This document shows positions 1 to 5,830 of a DNA stretch of 8,596 bases, in pieces; the stretch's first letter is position 1; every line of letters begins with the position of its first letter. Under the pieces are notes generated by a model, which was not told the origin of the DNA, ran no database searches, and was given only the letters and a program-made list of their open reading frames with translations. Source of the stretch: Phycisphaerae bacterium (GTDB taxonomy: Bacteria > Planctomycetota > Phycisphaerae > Phycisphaerales > SM1A02); the NCBI GenBank assembly GCA_016873355.1, contig VGXK01000065.1, positions 1-8,596 on the forward strand. Reading direction: 5' to 3'. Position numbers and translations under genes: made by a program.

Positions 1-92
1 AGCGCGAATCCGGCGCCGCGAATGCGCGTGAGCACTTCGTCGGTGAGGGCGCGGCGCTCGTCGTCGGACGGCTCGGGCCGGCGAACGCTCAT
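1..92 (-). CDS. Partial unidentified gene, N-terminus only, last visible member of the hpn operon
   Basis: An ATG at 92-90 overlaps the hpnE stop codon as ATGA (89-92), the same coupling seen at the other junctions of this operon. The frame stays open to the window edge and gives 30 residues beginning MSVRRPEPSDDERRAL and ending TRIRGAGFAL. A GGGA sequence lies 5 bases before the ATG and could serve as a weak ribosome binding site. The visible part is a charged start followed by a probable helix. The end vaguely resembles the first helix of QueG-type epoxyqueuosine reductases, which often have a helix followed by GFDLVG, but 30 residues cannot establish this. A hopanoid or triterpene gene is equally possible from context. 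That a gene starts here is fairly secure because of the overlap; its identity is unknown. Confidence 0.6.
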   Translation of the reverse strand, partial: MSVRRPEPSDDERRALTDEVLTRIRGAGFA

Positions 93-1537
93 CGAAGTCC
101 CAGCCAGCGGGCGAGGCGCGCAATCGGCAGATCGGGAACGGGGCCGCCGTTCCCCGTGATCGCGCGCGCGGCGGCGTACCCGCTTCGAACGGCGCCTTCC
201 ATGGTGGCGGGCCAACCGGTGCGACACCAATCGCCGGCGAGAAAGAGGTTGCGGCATCCCTCGCCCGTGCCCACGAGGTCGGGCGACGCCCCGGGTCGCA
301 GGGCGTCCGACGCGGGATCGACCGCGAAGGTCGCGCGCTTCTCCTTCACGCTGCGGATCTCCACGGGCTCGGGAACGACCGCACCGTTCAGCGCCCACCG
401 CACATGCTCCATCACGCGGCGCCCGATCTCGGTCTCGTCGAGATCCATCCACGCGTCCGCGGCGGAGATCACCGCGTGCACATGATGACGCCCCGAGGCA
501 TCGGCCCCCTTGTCGAAGAGCCAGTGCACGGCTCGTCCGGGCAGCACGAGACTCGGCGTCGACATCACCGCGCGATCGAAGAAGAGGTGGACGCCGAGAA
601 TGGGACTCGGTTGCAATTCGTCCAGGCGCTGCAGCCGGCGATCCGAGGCCTTGAGCGACTCGGAGCAGAGCTTCGAGAGTCGATCCCAGGGAACGGCCGA
701 CACGACCGCGCTCGCCGGGATCAGACCTTCGTCGGTCACGACGCCGCTCAGCCGATCGCGATCGAACGCAAGCGCCTTGGCGCTCACGCCGAGTCGCAGT
801 GCACCTCCCGCGCGCGCGAGCGTCTCCTCCGCCGGGTCGTAAAGCTCCACCAGCGGCACGCGCGGCAGGCCGATGGCGCTCGCAAAGCTCGCGCCGAGGA
901 ATCCCTCCTGGAAGACCTGGATCGCGGCGCGCGCGTCCACGCGCTCGACCGGAAGATTGCATGCGCTCGTCACGATCGGCTGCCAGAACCGCTCGATCGC
1001 GCGCGGCGGCTGCGGCGCCTCCGCGGCGAGGAACTCGGCGAACGAGCGCCCGCGCCGCGCCTCGCGGCCCGCGAGTCCCATGCGCAGGAAGCGAAGCATG
1101 GCGCGATTCACGGCGCGGCGCTCCTCGCGGTCGAGCACGCGGAAGCGGCGGAAGGAAAGCGCCAGGTGCAGCGGCGCCGGCAGTCTCGCCGGCCTCAACT
1201 CGACCGGAGGTCCCGGCGGATTCGCCCACCAGGTCGAGTGCTGCCAGTCGATCGAGTCGAGCACGCCGAGGCGGTCGTAGAGGTCGAGCAGGTTCGTGCA
1301 GCAACCCATCACCACGTGCTGGCAGTTGTCGAGCGTGCGCCCCGAGCGCGGGTCGACGAAGCTCGTGGCGCGGCCGCCCAACTTGCGCTTCGATTCGATG
1401 AGCGTCACGCGCACGCCCGCTTCGGCGAGTCGAAGCGACGCGGCGATGCCCGCGAGTCCTCCGCCGACGACCGCGACGTGCTCGGCACGCGCTCGCGGCG
1501 CCGACGAGGGCGCCGCCACGGTCGAGCGCCGCGTCAT
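89..1537 (-). CDS. hpnE: Hydroxysqualene dehydroxylase HpnE (FAD-dependent)
   Basis: Flavin-dependent amine-oxidase/phytoene-desaturase-like enzyme of 482 residues. In the HpnCDE pathway the family reduces hydroxysqualene to squalene using FAD. Visible evidence: an N-terminal Rossmann dinucleotide motif VVGGGLAG (about residues 23-30), an acidic residue E48 at the end of the second strand, the GGR signature at 54-56, and DNCQH at 70-74, the place where family members carry a DNxQH motif. Near the C-terminus LAGDW (433-437), followed by GWPATMEGA, is the second FAD-binding motif. The start is the ATG at 1537, which overlaps the hpnD stop as ATGA. The reading frame continues open upstream, but that part is only the shadow of hpnD, and residues 1-20 lead directly into the Rossmann strand. 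Length is at the upper end for the family. Position after hpnC and hpnD is the classic arrangement and makes the assignment strong. Confidence 0.93.
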   Translation of the reverse strand: MTRRSTVAAPSSAPRARAEHVAVVGGGLAGIAASLRLAEAGVRVTLIESKRKLGGRATSFVDPRSGRTLDNCQHVVMGCCTNLLDLYDRLGVLDSIDWQHSTWWANPPGPPVELRPARLPAPLHLALSFRRFRVLDREERRAVNRAMLRFLRMGLAGREARRGRSFAEFLAAEAPQPPRAIERFWQPIVTSACNLPVERVDARAAIQVFQEGFLGASFASAIGLPRVPLVELYDPAEETLARAGGALRLGVSAKALAFDRDRLSGVVTDEGLIPASAVVSAVPWDRLSKLCSESLKASDRRLQRLDELQPSPILGVHLFFDRAVMSTPSLVLPGRAVHWLFDKGADASGRHHVHAVISAADAWMDLDETEIGRRVMEHVRWALNGAVVPEPVEIRSVKEKRATFAVDPASDALRPGASPDLVGTGEGCRNLFLAGDWCRTGWPATMEGAVRSGYAAARAITGNGGPVPDLPIARLARWLGLR

Positions 1538-2439
1538 GCGCCGCCCGACGACGCCGCCTTGAAGCGGGCCCGGAACGCGATCCACGCCTTTCGCGCGGCG
1601 CTCAGCCGGATGCGTCGCTTGCGCACCACGCGCTCGGGATCGGCCAGGATCTTCTCGAGCAGGCCGCGGTAGATCGTGGTCATGGCCCAGAGCGTCGGCT
1701 CGCAGCTTCGCGTGACCATCAGGTCGAGCGTGATCGAGCTCTGGTAGTGCCACCGGGCACGCTCGGCCTGCGCCCGGATGAACTCGGCGCAGCGATCGGC
1801 CGGCTCCCAGCGACGCAACATCTCGGGGGTGAGCTCCATGGCGCGGAAGTCGGATTGCGGCAGGTAGACGCGCCCTTCGTCGAAATCCTCGCGGAAGTCT
1901 CGCAGCACGTTCGTGAGCTGGAAGGCGATGCCGCGATCGATCGCAAGCTTCGGGGCTTCGGGATCGTGGAAGCCCCAGACGTGGATGCAGATCAGCCCCA
2001 CGGTGCTCGCCACGCGGTAGCAGAACGTGCGCAGATCGAGCCACGATTCGAGCGACACGGCGCGGATGTCCTCGAGCTGGCCGTCGAGCATGTCGTGGAA
2101 GTCCTGCCGGCGGAGCGGCCAGCGCCGCACGACTTCCGTGAATCCCGCCCAGAGCGGCGAGTCGTCCACGGGCGCTCCCGCGAACGCCGCGTCGGTGGCG
2201 CCGCGGTAGAGATTGATGCGGCGGCAACGCTCCTCCGCGTCGGGTCCCGCCGCGTCGGCGATGTCGTCGGCCTGCCGCATCCATGCGTAGATGATGAACA
2301 TCGCCCAGCGCTCGGGCTCGGGCGTGAGCCGCAGGCCGTAATAGAAGTTGCGGGCGCGCCGGCGGGTGATCTCCTCGCAGACTCCGGCGCTGCGCACGAG
2401 CACTTCCGACGGCGGGGCGACGACGGCGAGCGTGCTCAC
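1534..2439 (-). CDS. hpnD: Presqualene diphosphate synthase HpnD
   Basis: All-helical squalene/phytoene synthase family protein of 301 residues, expected to be soluble or membrane-peripheral. HpnD condenses two farnesyl diphosphates into presqualene diphosphate. Both Mg-binding aspartate-rich motifs are present: MRQADDIAD with D58 and D62, and LRDFREDFDEGR with D181 and D185, preceded by FQLTN (173-177) and followed by YLP (192-194). ARNFYYG (29-35) is the usual N-terminal substrate-site segment. The start is the GTG at 2439-2437, overlapping the hpnC stop as GTGA, with an AGGGAG-like ribosome binding site 9 bases upstream. Longer in-frame extensions are arginine-rich and lie inside hpnC, so they were not used. 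It is told apart from HpnC by its GRVYLP second motif and RNFYYG; CrtB-type phytoene synthase is the alternative, but hpnC and hpnE as partners favour HpnD. Confidence 0.92.
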   Translation of the reverse strand: MSTLAVVAPPSEVLVRSAGVCEEITRRRARNFYYGLRLTPEPERWAMFIIYAWMRQADDIADAAGPDAEERCRRINLYRGATDAAFAGAPVDDSPLWAGFTEVVRRWPLRRQDFHDMLDGQLEDIRAVSLESWLDLRTFCYRVASTVGLICIHVWGFHDPEAPKLAIDRGIAFQLTNVLRDFREDFDEGRVYLPQSDFRAMELTPEMLRRWEPADRCAEFIRAQAERARWHYQSSITLDLMVTRSCEPTLWAMTTIYRGLLEKILADPERVVRKRRIRLSAARKAWIAFRARFKAASSGGA

Positions 2440-3464
2440 GCGGCGATGCTCCCTGCGCCCGGCGCAGTCGAGGCGCCGGAGGCGCGAATCGCCGCAACGG
2501 CGCCGGCGCCGCGCTCGCCGCCCTTCCGCGCACGGCGCGACATCCAGAGCGCCTTGAGCACGAGCCACGCCTTGCGCGCCTTCGCGAGCTTCGGCCGGAC
2601 CAGGCAGGTCTCGTAGCCGATGCGCTCCACCTGCCCGAGCACGTGCCGCCCGCCCGCGCAGAAGAGCCAGAGGAGGGCTCGATGCCTCGCGTCCACGCGA
2701 TCGAGCAGCGCCTCGCCCTCAAGCCACAGCGTCCAGGTGCGATCGACGCACTCGCGCAGCACGCCGCGGAACGATTCGAGGAACTGCCGATCGGGCGCGA
2801 ATCCCTGTTGCGCGGTGCGCTCGAGTCGAGACTCGAAGTCGGAAACGCTCGCCGAGAGCTCGGCCGGCACGTAGATGCGGCGGCGCTCGAGCAGGTCGCG
2901 CCGCACGTCCTGCCAGTGGTTCGTCAGCTGAAGCGCCGTGCAGATGCGATCGCTCGGCTCGAATCGCGACGCATCGCGCGGCTCGCCCAGGATCATGAGC
3001 ACGAGCCGTCCCACCGGGTCGGCGGAGAGCCTGCACGACTCGAGCAGTTCGTTCCAGCTCGGCCACCGCGAGCGCCGCTGGTCCCACTCGAACGCTCGGA
3101 TCAGGTCGTCGAAGGGCTTCATCGGAAGGTCGCGACGCTCGATCGTCGGCCGAAGTGCCGTGAACACGGGGTGCCGCGGCCGACCGTCGAAGCACCGTTC
3201 GAGCTCGCTCCGCCACCACGAGAGAAGTTCGAGCGAGCGCTCCGGCGACCCCATCTCGTCGCCGAGATCGTCCGCCCAGCGGCAGAACCCGTAGAGCGCC
3301 GCGAAGTCGCCGCGCCGATCCTCGGGCACGAGCACGCTGAGCACGCTGAAGTTTTCGCCGCGGCGCCGAGCGAGTGCCGCACACCAGGCGCGGGCTTCGT
3401 CCACGCTCATCGAGTCGCAGCGATCGGGGCCGAAGCGGCTGAGTTCCTCTCGAATGGGAGTCAC
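2436..3464 (-). CDS. hpnC: Hydroxysqualene synthase HpnC
   Basis: Squalene/phytoene synthase family protein of 342 residues and paralogue of the adjacent HpnD. HpnC converts presqualene diphosphate to hydroxysqualene. Visible motifs: GENFSV (36-41), first aspartate motif CRWADDLGDE with D65 and D69, and second motif QLTNHWQDVRRD with D186 and D190, followed by IYVP (197-200). The QLTNxWQDV form is typical of HpnC rather than HpnD. The start is the GTG at 3464, because GGAG lies 7 bases upstream; an internal ATG at 3410 (residue 19) has no such site. It is longer than usual HpnC: after ARKAW (296-300) and a basic stretch come about 30 Ala/Gly-rich residues of low complexity. It opens the hpnC-hpnD-hpnE operon, 95 bases after rpoN, with a hairpin and a possible promoter between. 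Confidence 0.92.
   Translation of the reverse strand: MTPIREELSRFGPDRCDSMSVDEARAWCAALARRRGENFSVLSVLVPEDRRGDFAALYGFCRWADDLGDEMGSPERSLELLSWWRSELERCFDGRPRHPVFTALRPTIERRDLPMKPFDDLIRAFEWDQRRSRWPSWNELLESCRLSADPVGRLVLMILGEPRDASRFEPSDRICTALQLTNHWQDVRRDLLERRRIYVPAELSASVSDFESRLERTAQQGFAPDRQFLESFRGVLRECVDRTWTLWLEGEALLDRVDARHRALLWLFCAGGRHVLGQVERIGYETCLVRPKLAKARKAWLVLKALWMSRRARKGGERGAGAVAAIRASGASTAPGAGSIAA
2449..2454 (-). promoter_or_regulatory. Ribosome binding site that supports the hpnD GTG start
   Basis: On the minus strand this reads AGGGAG and lies 9 bases before the GTG at 2439. It sits inside the end of hpnC, so hpnD can be translated both by coupling through the GTGA overlap and by its own Shine-Dalgarno pairing. 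It decides between this GTG and longer in-frame starts. Confidence 0.55.
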
Positions 3465-3471
3465 GCCGGTT

Positions 3472-3475
3472 CTCC
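3472..3475 (-). promoter_or_regulatory. Ribosome binding site of hpnC
   Basis: GGAG on the minus strand, 7 bases before the GTG at 3464. This ideal spacing is the main reason for choosing the GTG over the internal ATG at 3410. Confidence 0.65.
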
Positions 3476-3484
3476 GTCGGCGTC

Positions 3485-3493
3485 ACTCTATCA
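3485..3493 (-). promoter_or_regulatory. Candidate extended -10 promoter of the hpnCDE operon
   Basis: The minus strand reads TGATAGAGT: a TGn extension plus a hexamer that matches TATAAT at 4 of 6 positions, including the first T-A and last T. Transcription would start near 3478, giving a leader of about 14 bases that still contains the GGAG site. It lies downstream of the hairpin at 3518-3551, where a promoter separate from rpoN would be expected. No convincing -35 box is visible. Evidence is by pattern only. Confidence 0.3.
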
Positions 3494-3517
3494 GAGCGAC
3501 GCACGGTCCGCCGAAGT

Positions 3518-3551
3518 CCCGCGCGGGGCGCCGCGCCGGCGCCGGCGCGGG
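3518..3551 (-). terminator. GC-rich stem-loop after rpoN, possible terminator without a U-tract
   Basis: Starting 8 bases after the rpoN stop, the minus-strand RNA can fold with a 7-base-pair outer stem (CCCGCGC with GCGCGGG), a 1x2 internal loop, a 6-base-pair inner stem (GGCGCC with GGCGCC) and a 5-base loop. An alternative fold uses the perfect 20-base palindrome at 3531-3550. No run of T follows, so it is not a canonical intrinsic terminator. In a GC-rich genome it may still pause or end transcription, or protect the rpoN 3' end. Because it is almost symmetric it could also act on the other strand. Confidence 0.45.
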
Positions 3552-3559
3552 AATCACGG

Positions 3560-5131
3560 TCAATGCTGCTTCCGCAGCTTTGCGGCGGGAATGCCGAGTT
3601 GCTCGCGGTACTTCACCACGGTCCGCCGCGCGATCGAGATCCCCTTCTCGCGCAGCGCCGCCGCGATCGACTCGTCCGAGAGCGGATGGCGTCGATCTTC
3701 CGCGTCCACGATCTCGCGCAAGCGCGTGCGAACCGCCTCGAAGCTGAGCGATCCGCCGCCCTCCGTCTCGAGCCCGCCGCCGAAGAAGCGCCGCAGCTCG
3801 ACGAGGCCGCGCGGCGTCGACATCCACTTGCCCGCCACGGCGCGGCTGATCGTGGCCACGTGCACGCCGAGCTGATCGGCGATCTCGCCCATCGGCAGCG
3901 GACGAAGCAGCTCGGGGCCCTGGTCGAACCAGTCGCGCTGGCGCGCCACCACCGCCTGCGCCACGCGCAGGAGCATCGCCTGCCGCTGCTCCACCGCGTC
4001 GATGAGCCAGCCCGCGCCGCGCAGGCGCTCGCTCAAGTACTGGCGCGTGGACTTCTCGACCGCCCGGTCCTTCACCATGCGGCGATACTGCTCAGCCACG
4101 CGAAGCGAGGGCACGGTTCCGTCGGCGAGCGACGCCACGTACTCGTCGCGCTCCGCGTCGTACTCGACGACGAGGTCGGGAGTGATCGGCCGTTCGGTCA
4201 CGTTCGAGAGTTCGGCGCCGGGATTGAGCGTGAGCCGGCGCAGGATCTCCTTCGCGGCGGCGATGCGCTCGCGGTCGATCTCGCTCTCCTGCTCGATGCG
4301 CGGGATTCGGTTCGCGAGCAGATCGGAGTAGTGCTTGTCGAGCAGGCGCTCCGCGTCGCGCCACGCCTGAAGATCGACGGGATCCGGAGGCTCGGGAACG
4401 CCCGCGAGCCGCGCCTGCACCTGGAGCAGCAGGCACTCGCGACGATCCCGCGCGAGGATTCCGGGAGGCTCGAGGAACGCCTGCGCCGCGGTGAGCGCCG
4501 CCGAAAGCTGCTCCACCGTGAACGGACCTCCGGGTGCGTCGTCGCTCTGCGCGGCGATCGTCGAGAGATCGGCGCCGAGCAGGCCGTCCTCCTCGACGTA
4601 TTCGATGAGCCGGCGTCCCACGAGCTGCATCGACTCGTCGACCTCCGCGAGCCGCCACTGCCGCTGCAGCGACTCGGCGAGGCTCTCGGCGCGATCGGGC
4701 GTGTTCGCCATCGCCTCGAGCTTGCGGTCGCCCGCGCCGTCGTCCCGCATGCGCACGCGCGGAGCTCGATCGTCGTCCGAATCACCGTAGTTGCGCTCGA
4801 ACTCGCGCGCGAGCTCGAAGTTCTCGCCGTCCTCGCTCACGCGAAGCGGCTTCTCGGAGGCGTCGGGCGAAGAACCCTCCCCATCGCGTCGCGACTCGGC
4901 GCCGCTCGCGCCGTCCGCGCCCGTCGCCGTCTCCTCCTCGTCGGCGGCGCCGCCCGCGTCGGCGCTTCCCGGCTCGTCGAGTTCGAGCGTCGGATTGCGC
5001 TCGAGCTCCTGCTCGAGCCGCTCGCGCAGCTCCTGCGCCGGCAACTGGAGGATCTCCATGGCCTGGATCATGCGCGGCGCGAGCTTCATCTGCTGCGAGA
5101 GCCGCGCGTGCTGTGAGGTCTCGAAACGCAT
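3560..5131 (-). CDS. rpoN: RNA polymerase sigma-54 factor RpoN
   Basis: Alternative sigma factor of 523 residues that directs core RNA polymerase to -24/-12 promoters and needs AAA+ enhancer-binding activators to open DNA. Region I is clear at the N-terminus (LSQQMKLAPRMIQAMEILQL, about 11-30, continuing to ERNPTLEL). It is followed by a long acidic, Gly/Ala/Asp/Glu-rich region II (about 50-130), longer than in E. coli and accounting for most of the extra length. The core-binding domain follows. A helix-turn-helix segment lies near 414-442 (MGEIADQLGVHVATISRAV), and the C-terminal RpoN box is ARRTVVKYRE at 501-510, the -24 recognition signature. The ATG at 5131 begins 3 bases after the recR stop, so recR and rpoN are almost certainly co-transcribed. 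No AAA+ activator gene is in the window. Confidence 0.96.
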   Translation of the reverse strand: MRFETSQHARLSQQMKLAPRMIQAMEILQLPAQELRERLEQELERNPTLELDEPGSADAGGAADEEETATGADGASGAESRRDGEGSSPDASEKPLRVSEDGENFELAREFERNYGDSDDDRAPRVRMRDDGAGDRKLEAMANTPDRAESLAESLQRQWRLAEVDESMQLVGRRLIEYVEEDGLLGADLSTIAAQSDDAPGGPFTVEQLSAALTAAQAFLEPPGILARDRRECLLLQVQARLAGVPEPPDPVDLQAWRDAERLLDKHYSDLLANRIPRIEQESEIDRERIAAAKEILRRLTLNPGAELSNVTERPITPDLVVEYDAERDEYVASLADGTVPSLRVAEQYRRMVKDRAVEKSTRQYLSERLRGAGWLIDAVEQRQAMLLRVAQAVVARQRDWFDQGPELLRPLPMGEIADQLGVHVATISRAVAGKWMSTPRGLVELRRFFGGGLETEGGGSLSFEAVRTRLREIVDAEDRRHPLSDESIAAALREKGISIARRTVVKYREQLGIPAAKLRKQH

Positions 5132-5134
5132 GGC

Positions 5135-5776
5135 TCACTCGAGGTCCCGGCGCCCGGCGATCGCGTCGGCGAGCACCGCGCGGGACGCGAATTCGATCTG
5201 GGAGCCGCTCGGCAGGCCGCGCGCGAGCCGCGTCACGCGCACGCCCGCTTCGCGCAGGCGCTCGGCCACGACGAGCCCGGTCGTGTCCCCTTCGAGATCC
5301 GGGTTCATGCCGAGGATCACTTCGGCCACGCGCTCGCCGCGCGAGTTCCGCCGGGGGTCCTTCACGCGCCGGATGAGGTCGTCGAGCGTGAGACTCTCGG
5401 GACCCACGCCGTCGAGCGGATCGATGCGTCCCATGAGGATGTGATAGACGCCCCGGAACATGCCCGTCTGCTCGAGGCTCACGAGATCTCGCGGCTGCTC
5501 GACGACGAGCACGAGCGACGCGTCGCGACGGGGATCGGCGCAGACGCGGCACGGATCCTCGTCCGTGAGATTCCAGCAGACGGAGCAGTGCCGCACGCGA
5601 TCCTTCACGCGCGTGATCGCGTCGGCGAGCCGCAGCGCCTCGCTCCGCTCGGCCTTGAGCACCCAGAACGCAAGCCGCTCGGCGGTGCGGCGACCGATTC
5701 CCGGAAGTCGCGCGAGCTCGGCGATGAGCTCCTGCACGGACTCGGGATAGCTCGAATCGGCGTTCGTTCCGCTCAC
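5135..5776 (-). CDS. recR: Recombination protein RecR
   Basis: RecR of 213 residues, a ring-forming DNA-binding partner of RecF/RecO that helps load RecA at gaps during recombinational repair. Domains in order: N-terminal YPESVQEL (10-17) and helix-hairpin-helix LPGIGRRTAERLAF (24-37); a complete C4 zinc finger with C64, C67, C76 and C79; a Toprim domain starting at LVLVVEQPRD (E93) and including MGRIDPLDGVGPE; and the C-terminal LARGLPSGS segment with a terminal AIAGRR. Length is typical of the family. The start is the GTG at 5776; no other in-frame start fits before YPES, and no Shine-Dalgarno is evident. A -10-like hexamer 6 bases upstream suggests a leaderless message. It lies 54 bases after yacL and 3 bases before rpoN. 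In many bacteria recR follows dnaX and ybaB on the same strand; here it points away from dnaX. Confidence 0.96.
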   Translation of the reverse strand: MSGTNADSSYPESVQELIAELARLPGIGRRTAERLAFWVLKAERSEALRLADAITRVKDRVRHCSVCWNLTDEDPCRVCADPRRDASLVLVVEQPRDLVSLEQTGMFRGVYHILMGRIDPLDGVGPESLTLDDLIRRVKDPRRNSRGERVAEVILGMNPDLEGDTTGLVVAERLREAGVRVTRLARGLPSGSQIEFASRAVLADAIAGRRDLE

Positions 5777-5782
5777 GAACGC

Positions 5783-5788
5783 AGTGTA
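5783..5788 (-). promoter_or_regulatory. -10-like hexamer placed for leaderless recR transcription
   Basis: The minus strand reads TACACT followed by exactly 6 bases and then the recR GTG. Transcription from this element would begin at or next to the start codon, consistent with the absence of a ribosome binding site. No convincing -35 box is seen. Read-through from yacL across the 54-base gap is the alternative. Confidence 0.35.
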
Positions 5789-5830
5789 GGGCCTTCGACG
5801 CGCCGATCCGCGAGCGCTTCGCGAATCGCG

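Noticed and set aside
404..1672. A 422-residue open frame on the plus strand opposite hpnE
   Set aside because: Arg/Ala/Glu-rich shadow of hpnE with no recognisable domain or ribosome binding site.
89..2722. An apparent 877-residue protein fusing an unknown N-terminal domain to HpnE
   Set aside because: The first 395 codons lie inside hpnD and hpnC in another frame and are arginine/alanine-rich without motifs. HpnE starts at the ATG at 1537, overlapping the hpnD stop.
3465..3559. A sigma-54 -24/-12 promoter near rpoN or the hpn operon
   Set aside because: No GG/GC pair of elements with TGGCAC and TTGCA character at the right spacing was seen in the intergenic regions.
1747..3875. Plus-strand open frames opposite hpnD, hpnC and the end of rpoN (1747-2616 and 2643-3875)
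   Set aside because: They cross real minus-strand genes with clear motifs and read through the intergenic hairpin. The products look like antisense translation.
3563..5116. A 517-residue open frame on the plus strand opposite rpoN
   Set aside because: It mirrors almost the whole of rpoN. Long antisense frames are expected in very GC-rich codon usage, and the product is low-complexity with no motif.
5810..5830. Small inverted repeats between yacL and recR as a terminator
   Set aside because: Stems of only about 5 base pairs made of CGCGA/TCGCG, which are frequent by chance in this GC content, and no T-run follows.
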